Assembly (NCBI GenBank): GCA_012519125.1
Contig: JAAYQY010000371.1
Span: 1-6,466, forward strand
Direction of reading: 5' to 3'
From: Spirochaetales bacterium
GTDB taxonomy: Bacteria; Spirochaetota; Spirochaetia; Sphaerochaetales; Sphaerochaetaceae
DNA: 6,466 bases
Below the pieces are notes generated by a model. That model saw only the letters and a list, made by a program, of their open reading frames with translations, ran no database searches and was not told the origin of the DNA. Every line of letters begins with the position of its first letter. Within the stretch, counting starts at the first letter, position 1. Shown in pieces: positions 1-4,386 of this stretch. The position numbers were made by a program, and so were the translations under genes.

Positions 1-263
1 GCCAAGGACTTCAGATCGCGTGCCTTCTCCTCTTCCTTTGTCTTGTGGTCTACGGTATCGACGACAGAGTATCCTATTCTTGCTACTGCCTGTTTGATCT
101 TGTCCACATCAAGACTGGACTCATCAAAGGCTATGGTTGCGGTCTCGGTGGCAAGGTTCACCTGTGCTTTTTCCACACCCCCCAGCTTGTTGAGCGTCCG
201 CTCAACTGCAGAGGAGCAGGAAGCACAGGTCATGCCCCCGATTCCTACTTGTATCTCTTTCAT
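1..263 (-). CDS. copA: Copper-translocating P-type ATPase (CopA-like), N-terminal part only
   Basis: The frame opens at an ATG (complement of 261-263) and is still open at the left edge after 87 codons. It reads as a heavy-metal-associated (HMA) domain: MKEIQVGIGGMTCASC with the metal-binding cysteines C13 and C16, then the beta-alpha-beta pattern ending around GYSVVDTVD near residue 70, and a charged linker rich in K and E. The GMTCASC motif is typical of the N-terminal metal domain of CopA copper-export ATPases, inner-membrane pumps that use ATP to expel Cu(I). The start overlaps the stop of the upstream chaperone gene as ATGA, so translation is probably coupled. A Shine-Dalgarno GAGGT (complement of 270-274) lies 6 nt before the ATG. 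The catalytic ATPase part is outside the window, so a free HMA protein or another metal ATPase cannot be excluded, but the charged linker and operon context favour copA. Confidence 0.82.
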   Translation of the reverse strand, partial: MKEIQVGIGGMTCASCSSAVERTLNKLGGVEKAQVNLATETATIAFDESSLDVDKIKQAVARIGYSVVDTVDHKTKEEEKARDLKSL

Positions 264-463
264 GCTTTTACCTCAAATCCAATTTCGGCTATCAAGCTCT
301 TTGCTTCAGAAACCGTGGTTTCCTTCTCGTGCTTGATCACTACCTTGCCGCTTTTTGCATCGGCTTTTGCACTCTTGATATCTTCAATCTGCTTCAGAGC
401 ATTCACCATTCTGGTCTCGCATCCGCTGCAGTGCATTCCTTCAGTCACTATGATTGTTTTCAT
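260..463 (-). CDS. copZ: Copper chaperone, CopZ-like HMA-domain protein
   Basis: A 67-residue protein that consists of a single heavy-metal-associated domain. The metal-binding loop EGMHCSGC carries the Cu(I)-ligand cysteines C12 and C15, and the length is normal for CopZ/Atx1-type cytosolic chaperones. Such proteins bind Cu(I) and pass it to the N-terminal domains of CopA or to the CsoR repressor. The start has a good ribosome site, AAGGAG (complement of 475-480), 11 nt upstream. The stop overlaps the copA start by 4 bp (ATGA), which supports a copZ-copA transcription unit. The csoR gene lies 196 bp upstream on the same strand, and a tRNA gene on the other strand occupies the gap. I see no CsoR-type operator directly before copZ, so copper control probably comes from the csoR promoter. 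Histidine in MHCSGC (instead of T) is a common variant. Another soft-metal chaperone (Hg, Ag) is the main alternative. Confidence 0.85.
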   Translation of the reverse strand: MKTIIVTEGMHCSGCETRMVNALKQIEDIKSAKADAKSGKVVIKHEKETTVSEAKSLIAEIGFEVKA

Positions 464-474
464 CGTTTACCGTA

Positions 475-480
475 CTCCTT
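475..480 (-). promoter_or_regulatory. Ribosome binding site of copZ
   Basis: The complement reads AAGGAG, 11 nt before the copZ ATG. The spacing is a little long, but no better start codon exists in the frame. Confidence 0.6.
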
Positions 481-505
481 GAACGGGAAATTTTCATCTT
501 TGTAC

Positions 506-534
506 TAGACATGTCACGCATTTTCCGCTACTAT
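506..534 (+). promoter_or_regulatory. Promoter of the tRNA-Val gene
   Basis: A sigma70-type pair is visible: -35 TAGACA at 506-511 (five of six consensus bases), a 17-bp spacer, and -10 TACTAT at 529-534 (five of six). The predicted transcript start is about position 541, giving a 13-nt leader before the mature tRNA at 554. Confidence 0.72.
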
Positions 535-553
535 CGCTCATGTACTCAAACAC

Positions 554-625
554 GGGCGGTTAACTCAGCGGGAGAGTGCCACGTTGACATCGTGGAAGTC
601 GCCAGTTCAATCCTGGCATCGCCCA
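554..625 (+). tRNA. tRNA-Val, anticodon GAC
   Basis: A full cloverleaf of 72 nt can be drawn. The acceptor stem 554-560/618-624 has six Watson-Crick pairs and one G-T pair, with discriminator A625. The D-stem is 563-566/574-577 around a loop with GG. The anticodon stem 579-583/591-595 encloses loop TTGACAT, with anticodon GAC at 586-588, which reads the valine codon GUC. The variable loop is 5 nt, and the T-stem 601-605/613-617 holds loop TTCAATC. The 3' CCA is not encoded, so it must be added enzymatically. The gene has its own promoter and terminator and is a single-gene unit. It sits on the opposite strand between csoR and copZ, so it is antisense to any csoR-copZ-copA read-through transcript. 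Confidence 0.95.
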
Positions 626-628
626 TAG

Positions 629-659
629 GCAAGTATCCATTCGGATGCTTGCTTTTTTT
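629..659 (+). terminator. Rho-independent terminator of tRNA-Val
   Basis: A 10-bp stem (629-638 with 643-652, one T-G wobble, loop ATTC) is followed at once by seven T (653-659). It lies 3 nt after the tRNA end. Read on the minus strand the hairpin has no T-tract behind it, so it should not stop a transcript coming from csoR. The csoR stop codon (658-660) abuts the T-tract. Confidence 0.88.
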
Positions 660-936
660 ATTGCCTGCGAAAATTCGCCATGACATCCATCAATTCCTTG
701 ATCTTCTCCTCACGACCTGCATCGTTGTCACTGCGCATCGCATCCACCACACAGGTATTGAGATGGTTCTCCATCACCAGGTCCTCCACTTTCTTCAAAG
801 CAGAGATGACTGCCGACAACTGCAAAAGGATATCGACACAGTACCGATCGCTTTGCACCATATTCCGAATACCCTTCACCTGGCCCTCGATCCTGGCAAG
901 CCTAGGGTCGATTTTCTGTTTTACTTCAGCTTTCAT
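658..936 (-). CDS. csoR: Copper-sensing transcriptional repressor, CsoR family
   Basis: A 92-residue all-helical CsoR/RcnR-family (DUF156) repressor. The N-terminal signature IDPRLARIEGQVKGIRNM is at residues 9-26. The Cu(I) ligand set of true CsoR proteins is present: C33 (in DRYCVDIL), H58 and C62 (in ENHLNTC). This Cys-His-Cys pattern separates it from the nickel (RcnR), formaldehyde (FrmR) and sulfide (CstR) branches. In known members the apo-tetramer binds a GC-rich dyad in its target promoter and lets go when Cu(I) binds. A matching dyad lies in its own promoter at 947-965. copZ and copA follow on the same strand, as expected for an autoregulated copper operon. No Shine-Dalgarno precedes the ATG, and the predicted +1 falls on the start codon, so the mRNA may be leaderless. 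No other start would keep the whole domain. Confidence 0.93.
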   Translation of the reverse strand: MKAEVKQKIDPRLARIEGQVKGIRNMVQSDRYCVDILLQLSAVISALKKVEDLVMENHLNTCVVDAMRSDNDAGREEKIKELMDVMANFRRQ

Positions 937-942
937 GTTTTC

Positions 943-971
943 AATTTATACCCCCGTAGGGTATATGTCAA
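943..971 (-). promoter_or_regulatory. csoR promoter (possibly leaderless transcript)
   Basis: On the minus strand a perfect -35 TTGACA (complement of 966-971) is followed by a 17-bp spacer and -10 TAAATT (complement of 943-948). The alternative -10 TATAAA (complement of 945-950) has a 15-bp spacer. With the first, +1 is the A of the csoR ATG at 936. With the second the leader is about 2 nt. The spacer is almost entirely filled by the CsoR-type operator. Confidence 0.75.
947..965. promoter_or_regulatory. CsoR operator, site 1
   Basis: A perfect inverted repeat: TATACCC, then CCGTA, then GGGTATA (7-bp arms, 5-bp centre). It matches the known CsoR operator style, a TACCC...GGGTA dyad with a G/C tract. 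It lies between the -35 and -10 of csoR, so bound repressor would block RNA polymerase. Copper-responsive autorepression is the natural reading. Confidence 0.85.
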
Positions 972-987
972 GGGGGGTGTAGAGCCC

Positions 988-1011
988 TGAATACGGATCT
1001 ATACGTATTCA
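988..1011. repeat. Perfect inverted repeat, 8-bp arms
   Basis: TGAATACG at 988-995 pairs with CGTATTCA at 1004-1011 across an 8-nt centre. It lies 16 bp upstream of the csoR -35 box. There is no T-tract on either side, so it is not a typical terminator. It could be a regulator site or an RNA hairpin in a transcript from further upstream. Confidence 0.6.
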
Positions 1012-1133
1012 AACCGGTAATGATGCCACTTCTCCAAATCAATACCCATTGGGGGTATTGTCTTGATATCGGTAGATATCCCCTGGGGATACGCATTTTT
1101 GGCCATAGCTTTCGCCTGATGGTACTTGCTCAT
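999..1133 (-). CDS. Possible 44-residue small protein (doubtful)
   Basis: An ATG frame of 44 codons runs toward csoR. It begins MSKYHQAKAMAKNAYPQGIS and ends WHHYRFEYV, and has three His and three Met. Its start overlaps the stop of another short frame as ATGA. I do not recognise the protein, there is no convincing Shine-Dalgarno, and three of the dyads described here lie wholly or partly inside it. It may be chance, a decayed gene, or a small protein. Confidence 0.15.
   Translation of the reverse strand: MSKYHQAKAMAKNAYPQGISTDIKTIPPMGIDLEKWHHYRFEYV
1040..1060. promoter_or_regulatory. CsoR-like operator, site 2 (no obvious target gene)
   Basis: A perfect inverted repeat with 8-bp arms CAATACCC (1040-1047) and GGGTATTG (1053-1060) around 5 bp. 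Read on the minus strand it shares ATACCCCC-N3-GGGTAT with site 1 read on the plus strand, so arm sequence and spacing are the same. The two dyad centres are 94 bp apart, close to nine helical turns. A weak minus-strand promoter could flank it (AAGACA, complement of 1061-1066). No clear gene starts next to it. Confidence 0.7.
1065..1091. repeat. Two overlapping dyads next to CsoR-like site 2
   Basis: GATATC is repeated at 1065-1070 and 1075-1080 with 4 bp between the copies, making a 16-bp near-symmetric unit. It overlaps TATCCCC-T-GGGGATA at 1077-1091, which is perfect with 7-bp arms. The second resembles a CsoR site in composition, but its short centre differs from sites 1 and 2. Confidence 0.5.
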
Positions 1134-1282
1134 GGTAGTGCCCAAAATTGCCAATTGTCATGGTTATAAAAGAAATCCGAATACATAACCTGTTTTATTG
1201 CAGAAAGATAGGGCGACTCAACCCTTGTGGATTCAGCCCAACCTTCGTATACTTTGCCTATCAACCATGAGGAGTAGAGCAT
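1130..1282 (-). CDS. Possible 50-residue small protein antisense to the DUF1508 promoter (doubtful)
   Basis: A 50-codon frame begins MLYSSWLIGKVYEGW and is rich in aromatic residues. It starts in the same CATG that holds the DUF1508 start codon and ends in ATGA, where the next frame begins. There is no Shine-Dalgarno. A frame of this length can arise by chance, so support is weak. Confidence 0.12.
   Translation of the reverse strand: MLYSSWLIGKVYEGWAESTRVESPYLSAIKQVMYSDFFYNHDNWQFWALP
1225..1253 (+). promoter_or_regulatory. Promoter of the DUF1508 gene
   Basis: -35 TTGTGG at 1225-1230, a 17-bp spacer, and -10 TATACT at 1248-1253 (five of six). Predicted +1 is about 1260, giving a 21-nt leader that contains the Shine-Dalgarno. 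Confidence 0.68.
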
Positions 1283-1667
1283 GCCAGGAAGATTTGTGAT
1301 CACCAAAACACCAAAAGGATTCTATCGTTTCAGCCTGCAGGCTGCGAACTATCAGACGGTTTTGACCAGTAAGAATTACTCCACGCTTGCTACCTGTCGC
1401 GATGGGGTTGAAACCATCAAGAAGAATGCACAGGCACCCATAGAGGACCAGACGCTGAAAAGCCCAGAGGCTTTGAAGTACCCCAAGTATGAAGTGTACT
1501 TTGACAGCGCCGGACAATACCGCTATCGCTTGCTTGCATCCAATGGCATGAATGTTGCCATGAGCGAGGATGGGTATGCCACCAAGAGCGGATGCCTCAA
1601 CGGCATCGATGCCATCAGCAGGGCTGCTGTTGATGCGACCATAGACGAGAGCGCTCTGCAAAGCTGA
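1281..1667 (+). CDS. YegP family protein, two DUF1508 repeats
   Basis: A 128-residue protein made of two copies of the roughly 50-residue DUF1508/YegP unit. Copy 1 spans residues 3-50 (GRFVITKTPKGFYRFSLQAA ... GVETIKKNA) and copy 2 spans residues 68-117 (PKYEVYFDSAGQYRYRLLAS ... GIDAISRAA). Each keeps the pattern of a beta-hairpin with F/Y-R-F/Y, a short turn, S..Y, then G-I/V-..I and an alanine-rich end. The two-repeat form and total length match E. coli YegP. No biochemical role is established for the family that I can state. No signal peptide or membrane segment is present, so it should be cytosolic. The start is supported by GAGGAG at 1269-1274, 6 nt before the ATG. Its own promoter and a strong terminator make it a single-gene unit. 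Confidence 0.88.
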   Translation: MPGRFVITKTPKGFYRFSLQAANYQTVLTSKNYSTLATCRDGVETIKKNAQAPIEDQTLKSPEALKYPKYEVYFDSAGQYRYRLLASNGMNVAMSEDGYATKSGCLNGIDAISRAAVDATIDESALQS

Positions 1668-1688
1668 AATAGCAGATAGGTTGCATGT

Positions 1689-1716
1689 CCCGCCCCCAAT
1701 CCTGAGGGCGGGTTTT
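1689..1716 (+). terminator. Rho-independent terminator of the DUF1508 gene
   Basis: CCCGCCC (1689-1695) and GGGCGGG (1706-1712) form a GC-rich 7-bp stem with a 10-nt loop, followed by TTTTCCTT. It starts 21 bp after the stop codon and ends 7 bp before the apbE -35 box, so it separates the two units. Confidence 0.85.
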
Positions 1717-1723
1717 CCTTCTC

Positions 1724-1752
1724 TTGCATTTTCCCCTCTTTCTGCCCATAAT
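1724..1752 (+). promoter_or_regulatory. Promoter of apbE
   Basis: -35 TTGCAT at 1724-1729, a 17-bp spacer, and -10 CATAAT at 1747-1752 (five of six). Predicted +1 is about 1759, only 6 nt before the apbE ATG, so the mRNA would have no room for a Shine-Dalgarno. Confidence 0.6.
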
Positions 1753-1764
1753 GCCTAGCTGTAC

Positions 1765-2811
1765 ATGCAATACCGTCTATCACCAAAGCTAGTTCTCATT
1801 CTGCTGCTTCCCTTGCTGCTAGGGTTGGTTTCATGCAGCAAACCCCCGGTCGAGCCTCAGTCCCAGTCTTTTCTGATGTTGGGAACCGTATGCAAGATAA
1901 CCATCTATGACCAGCCAAGTGAAGAAGCTTTCAAAGAAGCCTTCTCTCGGATTCGTGATATAGAGGCTAAGATGAGCCTCCACACGCAAACCAGTGAGAT
2001 TGCCAAGATCAATGCGAAGGCAGGCCTTGAACCTGTTGCCGTCTCTGAGGATACATTCACCGTAATTGAGAAAGCTCTTGAAATAGCCATGCTCAGCAAT
2101 GGAGCCTTCGACCCAACCATTGCCCCCTTGGTCATGGCCTGGGATATTGCAGGAGACAATCCTCGTCGCCCCCCTGAAGAGGAGCTGCAATCCCTGCTTC
2201 CGCTGATCGGATATCAGCATGTTGTCCTCGATGCAGATGAACTGACGGTGTATCTTCCAAAGGAAGGTATGGCACTCGATCTGGGTGGCATTGCCAAAGG
2301 CTATGCTGCTGATGAAGCGGCTGAGATTCTCCGCTCTCATGGTGTCAAGCAGGCAATTGTGAACCTAGGGGGCAATGTACTCACCTTGGGACGCAAAAGT
2401 GATGACACGCTGTGGCGCATCGGAGTGCAGGATCCCGAAGAGAGCAGGGGAGCCTATGCCATCATCGTCCAGTTGGATGACACCAGCCTGGTCACCTCCG
2501 GTCCTTATGAACGCTTTTTGGTCCTCGAAGGAGAGACCTATCACCACATCCTCGATACCAAGACAGGCTATCCTGTTGATTCGGACTTCACCAGCGCGAG
2601 CATCATCACCAAGAGTTCCCTCCTCGCAGATGCACTCTCCACCAGTGTATACGCGCTGGGCTATGAGAAAGGCATGGAATTGATCAACAGCCTGGAAGGT
2701 GTGGAAGCCATCTTCTTCACCGAAGACAAGCAGATCCTGCTCAGCTCGGGAGCAAAGCAGGGCAAGATAGCCTACACCATCACGAATCAAGAGTATTGGG
2801 CTGAACCCTAA
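1765..2811 (+). CDS. apbE: FAD:protein FMN transferase (ApbE family lipoprotein)
   Basis: A 348-residue ApbE-family enzyme of normal length. It transfers FMN from FAD to a Ser/Thr of target flavoproteins such as the NqrB/NqrC or RnfD/RnfG subunits, on the outer side of the inner membrane with Mg2+. A signal peptide is followed by the lipobox LVSC, so C24 should be lipidated. Family motifs in order: [12 protein letters not shown] (111-122), [13 protein letters not shown] (171-183, the flavin-binding core), [10 protein letters not shown] (200-209), TSGPYERF (244-251), [10 protein letters not shown] (261-270) and ADALST (288-293) with a likely metal-binding D289. One oddity is P247 where many members have an acidic or polar residue (SGDYER). 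An in-frame TAG at 1756 fixes the start at 1765, and no Shine-Dalgarno is visible. No target flavoprotein gene is in the window. Treponema pallidum has a relative, Ftp, that also hydrolyses FAD. Which activity dominates here cannot be read from the sequence. Confidence 0.93.
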   Translation: MQYRLSPKLVLILLLPLLLGLVSCSKPPVEPQSQSFLMLGTVCKITIYDQPSEEAFKEAFSRIRDIEAKMSLHTQTSEIAKINAKAGLEPVAVSEDTFTVIEKALEIAMLSNGAFDPTIAPLVMAWDIAGDNPRRPPEEELQSLLPLIGYQHVVLDADELTVYLPKEGMALDLGGIAKGYAADEAAEILRSHGVKQAIVNLGGNVLTLGRKSDDTLWRIGVQDPEESRGAYAIIVQLDDTSLVTSGPYERFLVLEGETYHHILDTKTGYPVDSDFTSASIITKSSLLADALSTSVYALGYEKGMELINSLEGVEAIFFTEDKQILLSSGAKQGKIAYTITNQEYWAEP

Positions 2812-3057
2812 GGGTGCTTCTCTTGTCTCCCTTCCTTTCCCGTCCTACACTGTAAAGGCAGGTTTTCTGTCATTGTTTCTTTCTGTTATTGCATTTGGAT
2901 ACGATGAAGTGTATGACTATGAAATTTTGTTTCAATTTTTTGATATCGTTGCAAAGAATTCATCATATCATCAATGGATACTTGAATAATTTATGATAAT
3001 GGTAGTTAATTAGGATAAAAACATACGAATTTTGCAATTTTCCAATTGGAGGGTGCT
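2812..3057. other. AT-rich intergenic region upstream of dpaL
   Basis: No gene is seen. The right half is very AT-rich and should hold the dpaL promoter. The best candidate is TTGAAT (2982-2987) with a 17-bp spacer and GTTAAT (3005-3010), and the overlapping TATGATAAT at 2992-3000 is a second -10-like sequence. Neither is strong. After apbE I see no convincing terminator. Confidence 0.4.
3048..3052 (+). promoter_or_regulatory. Ribosome binding site that decides the dpaL start
   Basis: GGAGG lies 5 nt before the ATG at 3058. A TTG at 3046 in the same frame overlaps this site and is therefore not the start. The site overlaps a 10-bp palindrome TCCAATTGGA (3041-3050). Confidence 0.85.
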
Positions 3058-4302
3058 ATGACCGGTACGCAACAGGAAATCTCCTATATTGTTCGTGAGC
3101 CAAGACAGAAGGATGTCTCATTGGCAACTGAACTCTTTTCCATGAAACAAGCTCATTGTTCTCGCCGTTTTCATCGACAGATGCCCGGCTATCGCATGAG
3201 TCCGCTTCAGGGTCTTCCGAACCTCGCGGCCATGTTCAACGTAGGCGGCATCTGGACGAAAGACGAGTCCAGTCGGCTGCAACTCAACAGCTTCAAAGTC
3301 TTGGGTGGTTCCTTTGCCCTGTACCGGTACCTGCAAAAGCAGTTGGGAATCCTCGGAGAGGACACTCCCTTTGCCTACCTTGCAAGCCAGGAAGTGAAGG
3401 ACAAGGTGGGAAATCTCACCTTCGCCAGTGCAACCGACGGTAACCACGGACGTGGCATTGCGTGGGCTGCAAAACGCTTGGGATTCAAGTGCGTAATTTA
3501 TGTACACAGCGAAACCAGTGTACGTCGTATCGATGCCATCAAGAGCAACGGCGCAAAGGTAGTCATTATTGACGGAAACTACGACGATGCGGTACGCCAG
3601 GTGGCCATCGACGCGGAAGCCAATGGTTGGACTATCATCAGTGACACCAGCTGGGAAAACTACACAGAAATTCCGACCTGGATCATGCAGGGCTATCTTA
3701 CCCTCCTTGCAGAAGCTCAGGAGCAGTTCAGTGGAGTGGGTCTTGTCAAACCGACCCATCTCTTCATCCAGGCCGGTGTTGGAGCTTTGGCAGCCTCAGT
3801 CATTGGTTTCTACCATGCGCTCTTTGGCCAGGACGCTCCCAAGTGTATTGTGGTAGAACCGGACAAGGCTCCCTGCATCTTTGAAAGCGCGCTTGCCGAT
3901 GATGGCAAGCCCCACTCAGTTACGGGAGCTTTGGATACCATCATGGCAGGTCTTGCCTGCGGCGATCCCAGTCCCATTGCTTGGGAGATTCTGAGTAAGA
4001 ATGCCGATGCCTTCATCAAGGTCCCTGACTATGTTGCGGCAAAGGGAATGAGAATTTATGCCACCCCGCTCAGCGGAGACCCGCTGATCATCAGTGGAGA
4101 GAGTGGGGCTGTCACCCTTGGGGCCTTTGCCTCCATCATGCAATACCCTGAGTTGGAGGGATTGAGAAAAGCGCTTGAACTGGATGAGAACAGCCAGGTG
4201 CTCTTCATCAACACCGAGGGCAATACGGACCCCGTGCACTTCCGCCAGATCATCTGGGAAGGTGCTAACCCGGTACCCAAGGAACACTGGATCACCATCT
4301 GA
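3058..4302 (+). CDS. dpaL: 2,3-diaminopropionate ammonia-lyase (PLP enzyme)
   Basis: A 414-residue fold-type II PLP enzyme of the DpaL/YgeX family (about 400 residues in E. coli). It converts 2,3-diaminopropionate to pyruvate and two ammonia in the cytosol. The PLP lysine is K80 in LNSFKVLGGSFALY. ATDGNHGRG (125-133) includes D127, and ISDTSWE (194-200) includes D196. These match in position and context the two catalytic aspartates of E. coli DpaL (D120 and D189), with the lysine likewise shifted by a few residues. QAGVGALAAS (238-247) is the glycine loop that holds the PLP phosphate, and GDPLIISGESGAVTLGAF (340-357) is the C-terminal family motif. The start at 3058 is chosen for its GGAGG ribosome site. 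No partner gene of diaminopropionate or uric-acid-type catabolism is adjacent. The converging symporter is the only neighbour on this side. A related threonine dehydratase-like activity is the alternative, but the motif set fits DpaL best. Confidence 0.93.
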   Translation: MTGTQQEISYIVREPRQKDVSLATELFSMKQAHCSRRFHRQMPGYRMSPLQGLPNLAAMFNVGGIWTKDESSRLQLNSFKVLGGSFALYRYLQKQLGILGEDTPFAYLASQEVKDKVGNLTFASATDGNHGRGIAWAAKRLGFKCVIYVHSETSVRRIDAIKSNGAKVVIIDGNYDDAVRQVAIDAEANGWTIISDTSWENYTEIPTWIMQGYLTLLAEAQEQFSGVGLVKPTHLFIQAGVGALAASVIGFYHALFGQDAPKCIVVEPDKAPCIFESALADDGKPHSVTGALDTIMAGLACGDPSPIAWEILSKNADAFIKVPDYVAAKGMRIYATPLSGDPLIISGESGAVTLGAFASIMQYPELEGLRKALELDENSQVLFINTEGNTDPVHFRQIIWEGANPVPKEHWITI

Positions 4303-4328
4303 TTTCCTCCAACAAGTATGTGCAAAGA

Positions 4329-4353
4329 GAGAGCCACCGTTTCGGTGGCTCTC
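4329..4353. terminator. Hairpin between convergent dpaL and symporter genes
   Basis: An 11-bp perfect stem (4329-4339 with 4343-4353) with loop TTT lies 26 bp after the dpaL stop and 33 bp from the symporter stop. Neither strand has a proper T-tract: AACATC on plus, TCTTTGC on minus. It probably serves as a transcription end or RNA-protecting hairpin for both genes. Confidence 0.6.
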
Positions 4354-4386
4354 AACATCTGCAAGGGTGTATCTACAAGAGGTGTA

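Larger units (their letters stand above)
937..1280. other. 344-bp intergenic region between csoR and the DUF1508 gene
   Basis: This holds the csoR promoter and operator at its left end and the promoter and ribosome site of the DUF1508 gene at its right end. Between them lie an orphan CsoR-like operator (1040-1060), three further dyads (988-1011, 1065-1080, 1077-1091) and two short minus-strand frames that overlap by ATGA (1130-1282 and 999-1133). I recognise no gene here with confidence. Confidence 0.6.

Noticed and set aside
45..482. A 145-codon plus-strand frame at the left end
   Set aside because: It is antisense to the two HMA proteins, both of which carry intact CxxC metal sites and ribosome sites on the minus strand.
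1077..1091. TATCCCC-T-GGGGATA as a third CsoR operator
   Set aside because: The arms are CsoR-like in composition, but the one-base centre differs from the 5-bp centre of the two matching sites. Reported only as a dyad.
1233..1661. A 142-codon minus-strand frame
   Set aside because: Fully overlaps the DUF1508 gene, which has a promoter, ribosome site, two family repeats and a terminator. The antisense product shows no domain.
2920..2940. TGAAA-N5-TTTCA followed by T-rich DNA as the apbE terminator
   Set aside because: A 5-bp AT-only stem is too weak, and it lies over 100 bp after the stop codon in generally AT-rich DNA.
3046..3057. TTG at 3046 as the dpaL start
   Set aside because: It would lie across the GGAGG ribosome site. 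The ATG at 3058 is 5 nt behind that site and starts the natural N-terminus.
3118..3759. A 213-codon minus-strand frame
   Set aside because: Antisense to dpaL, whose motifs are all intact. No ribosome site or recognisable domain on the minus strand.
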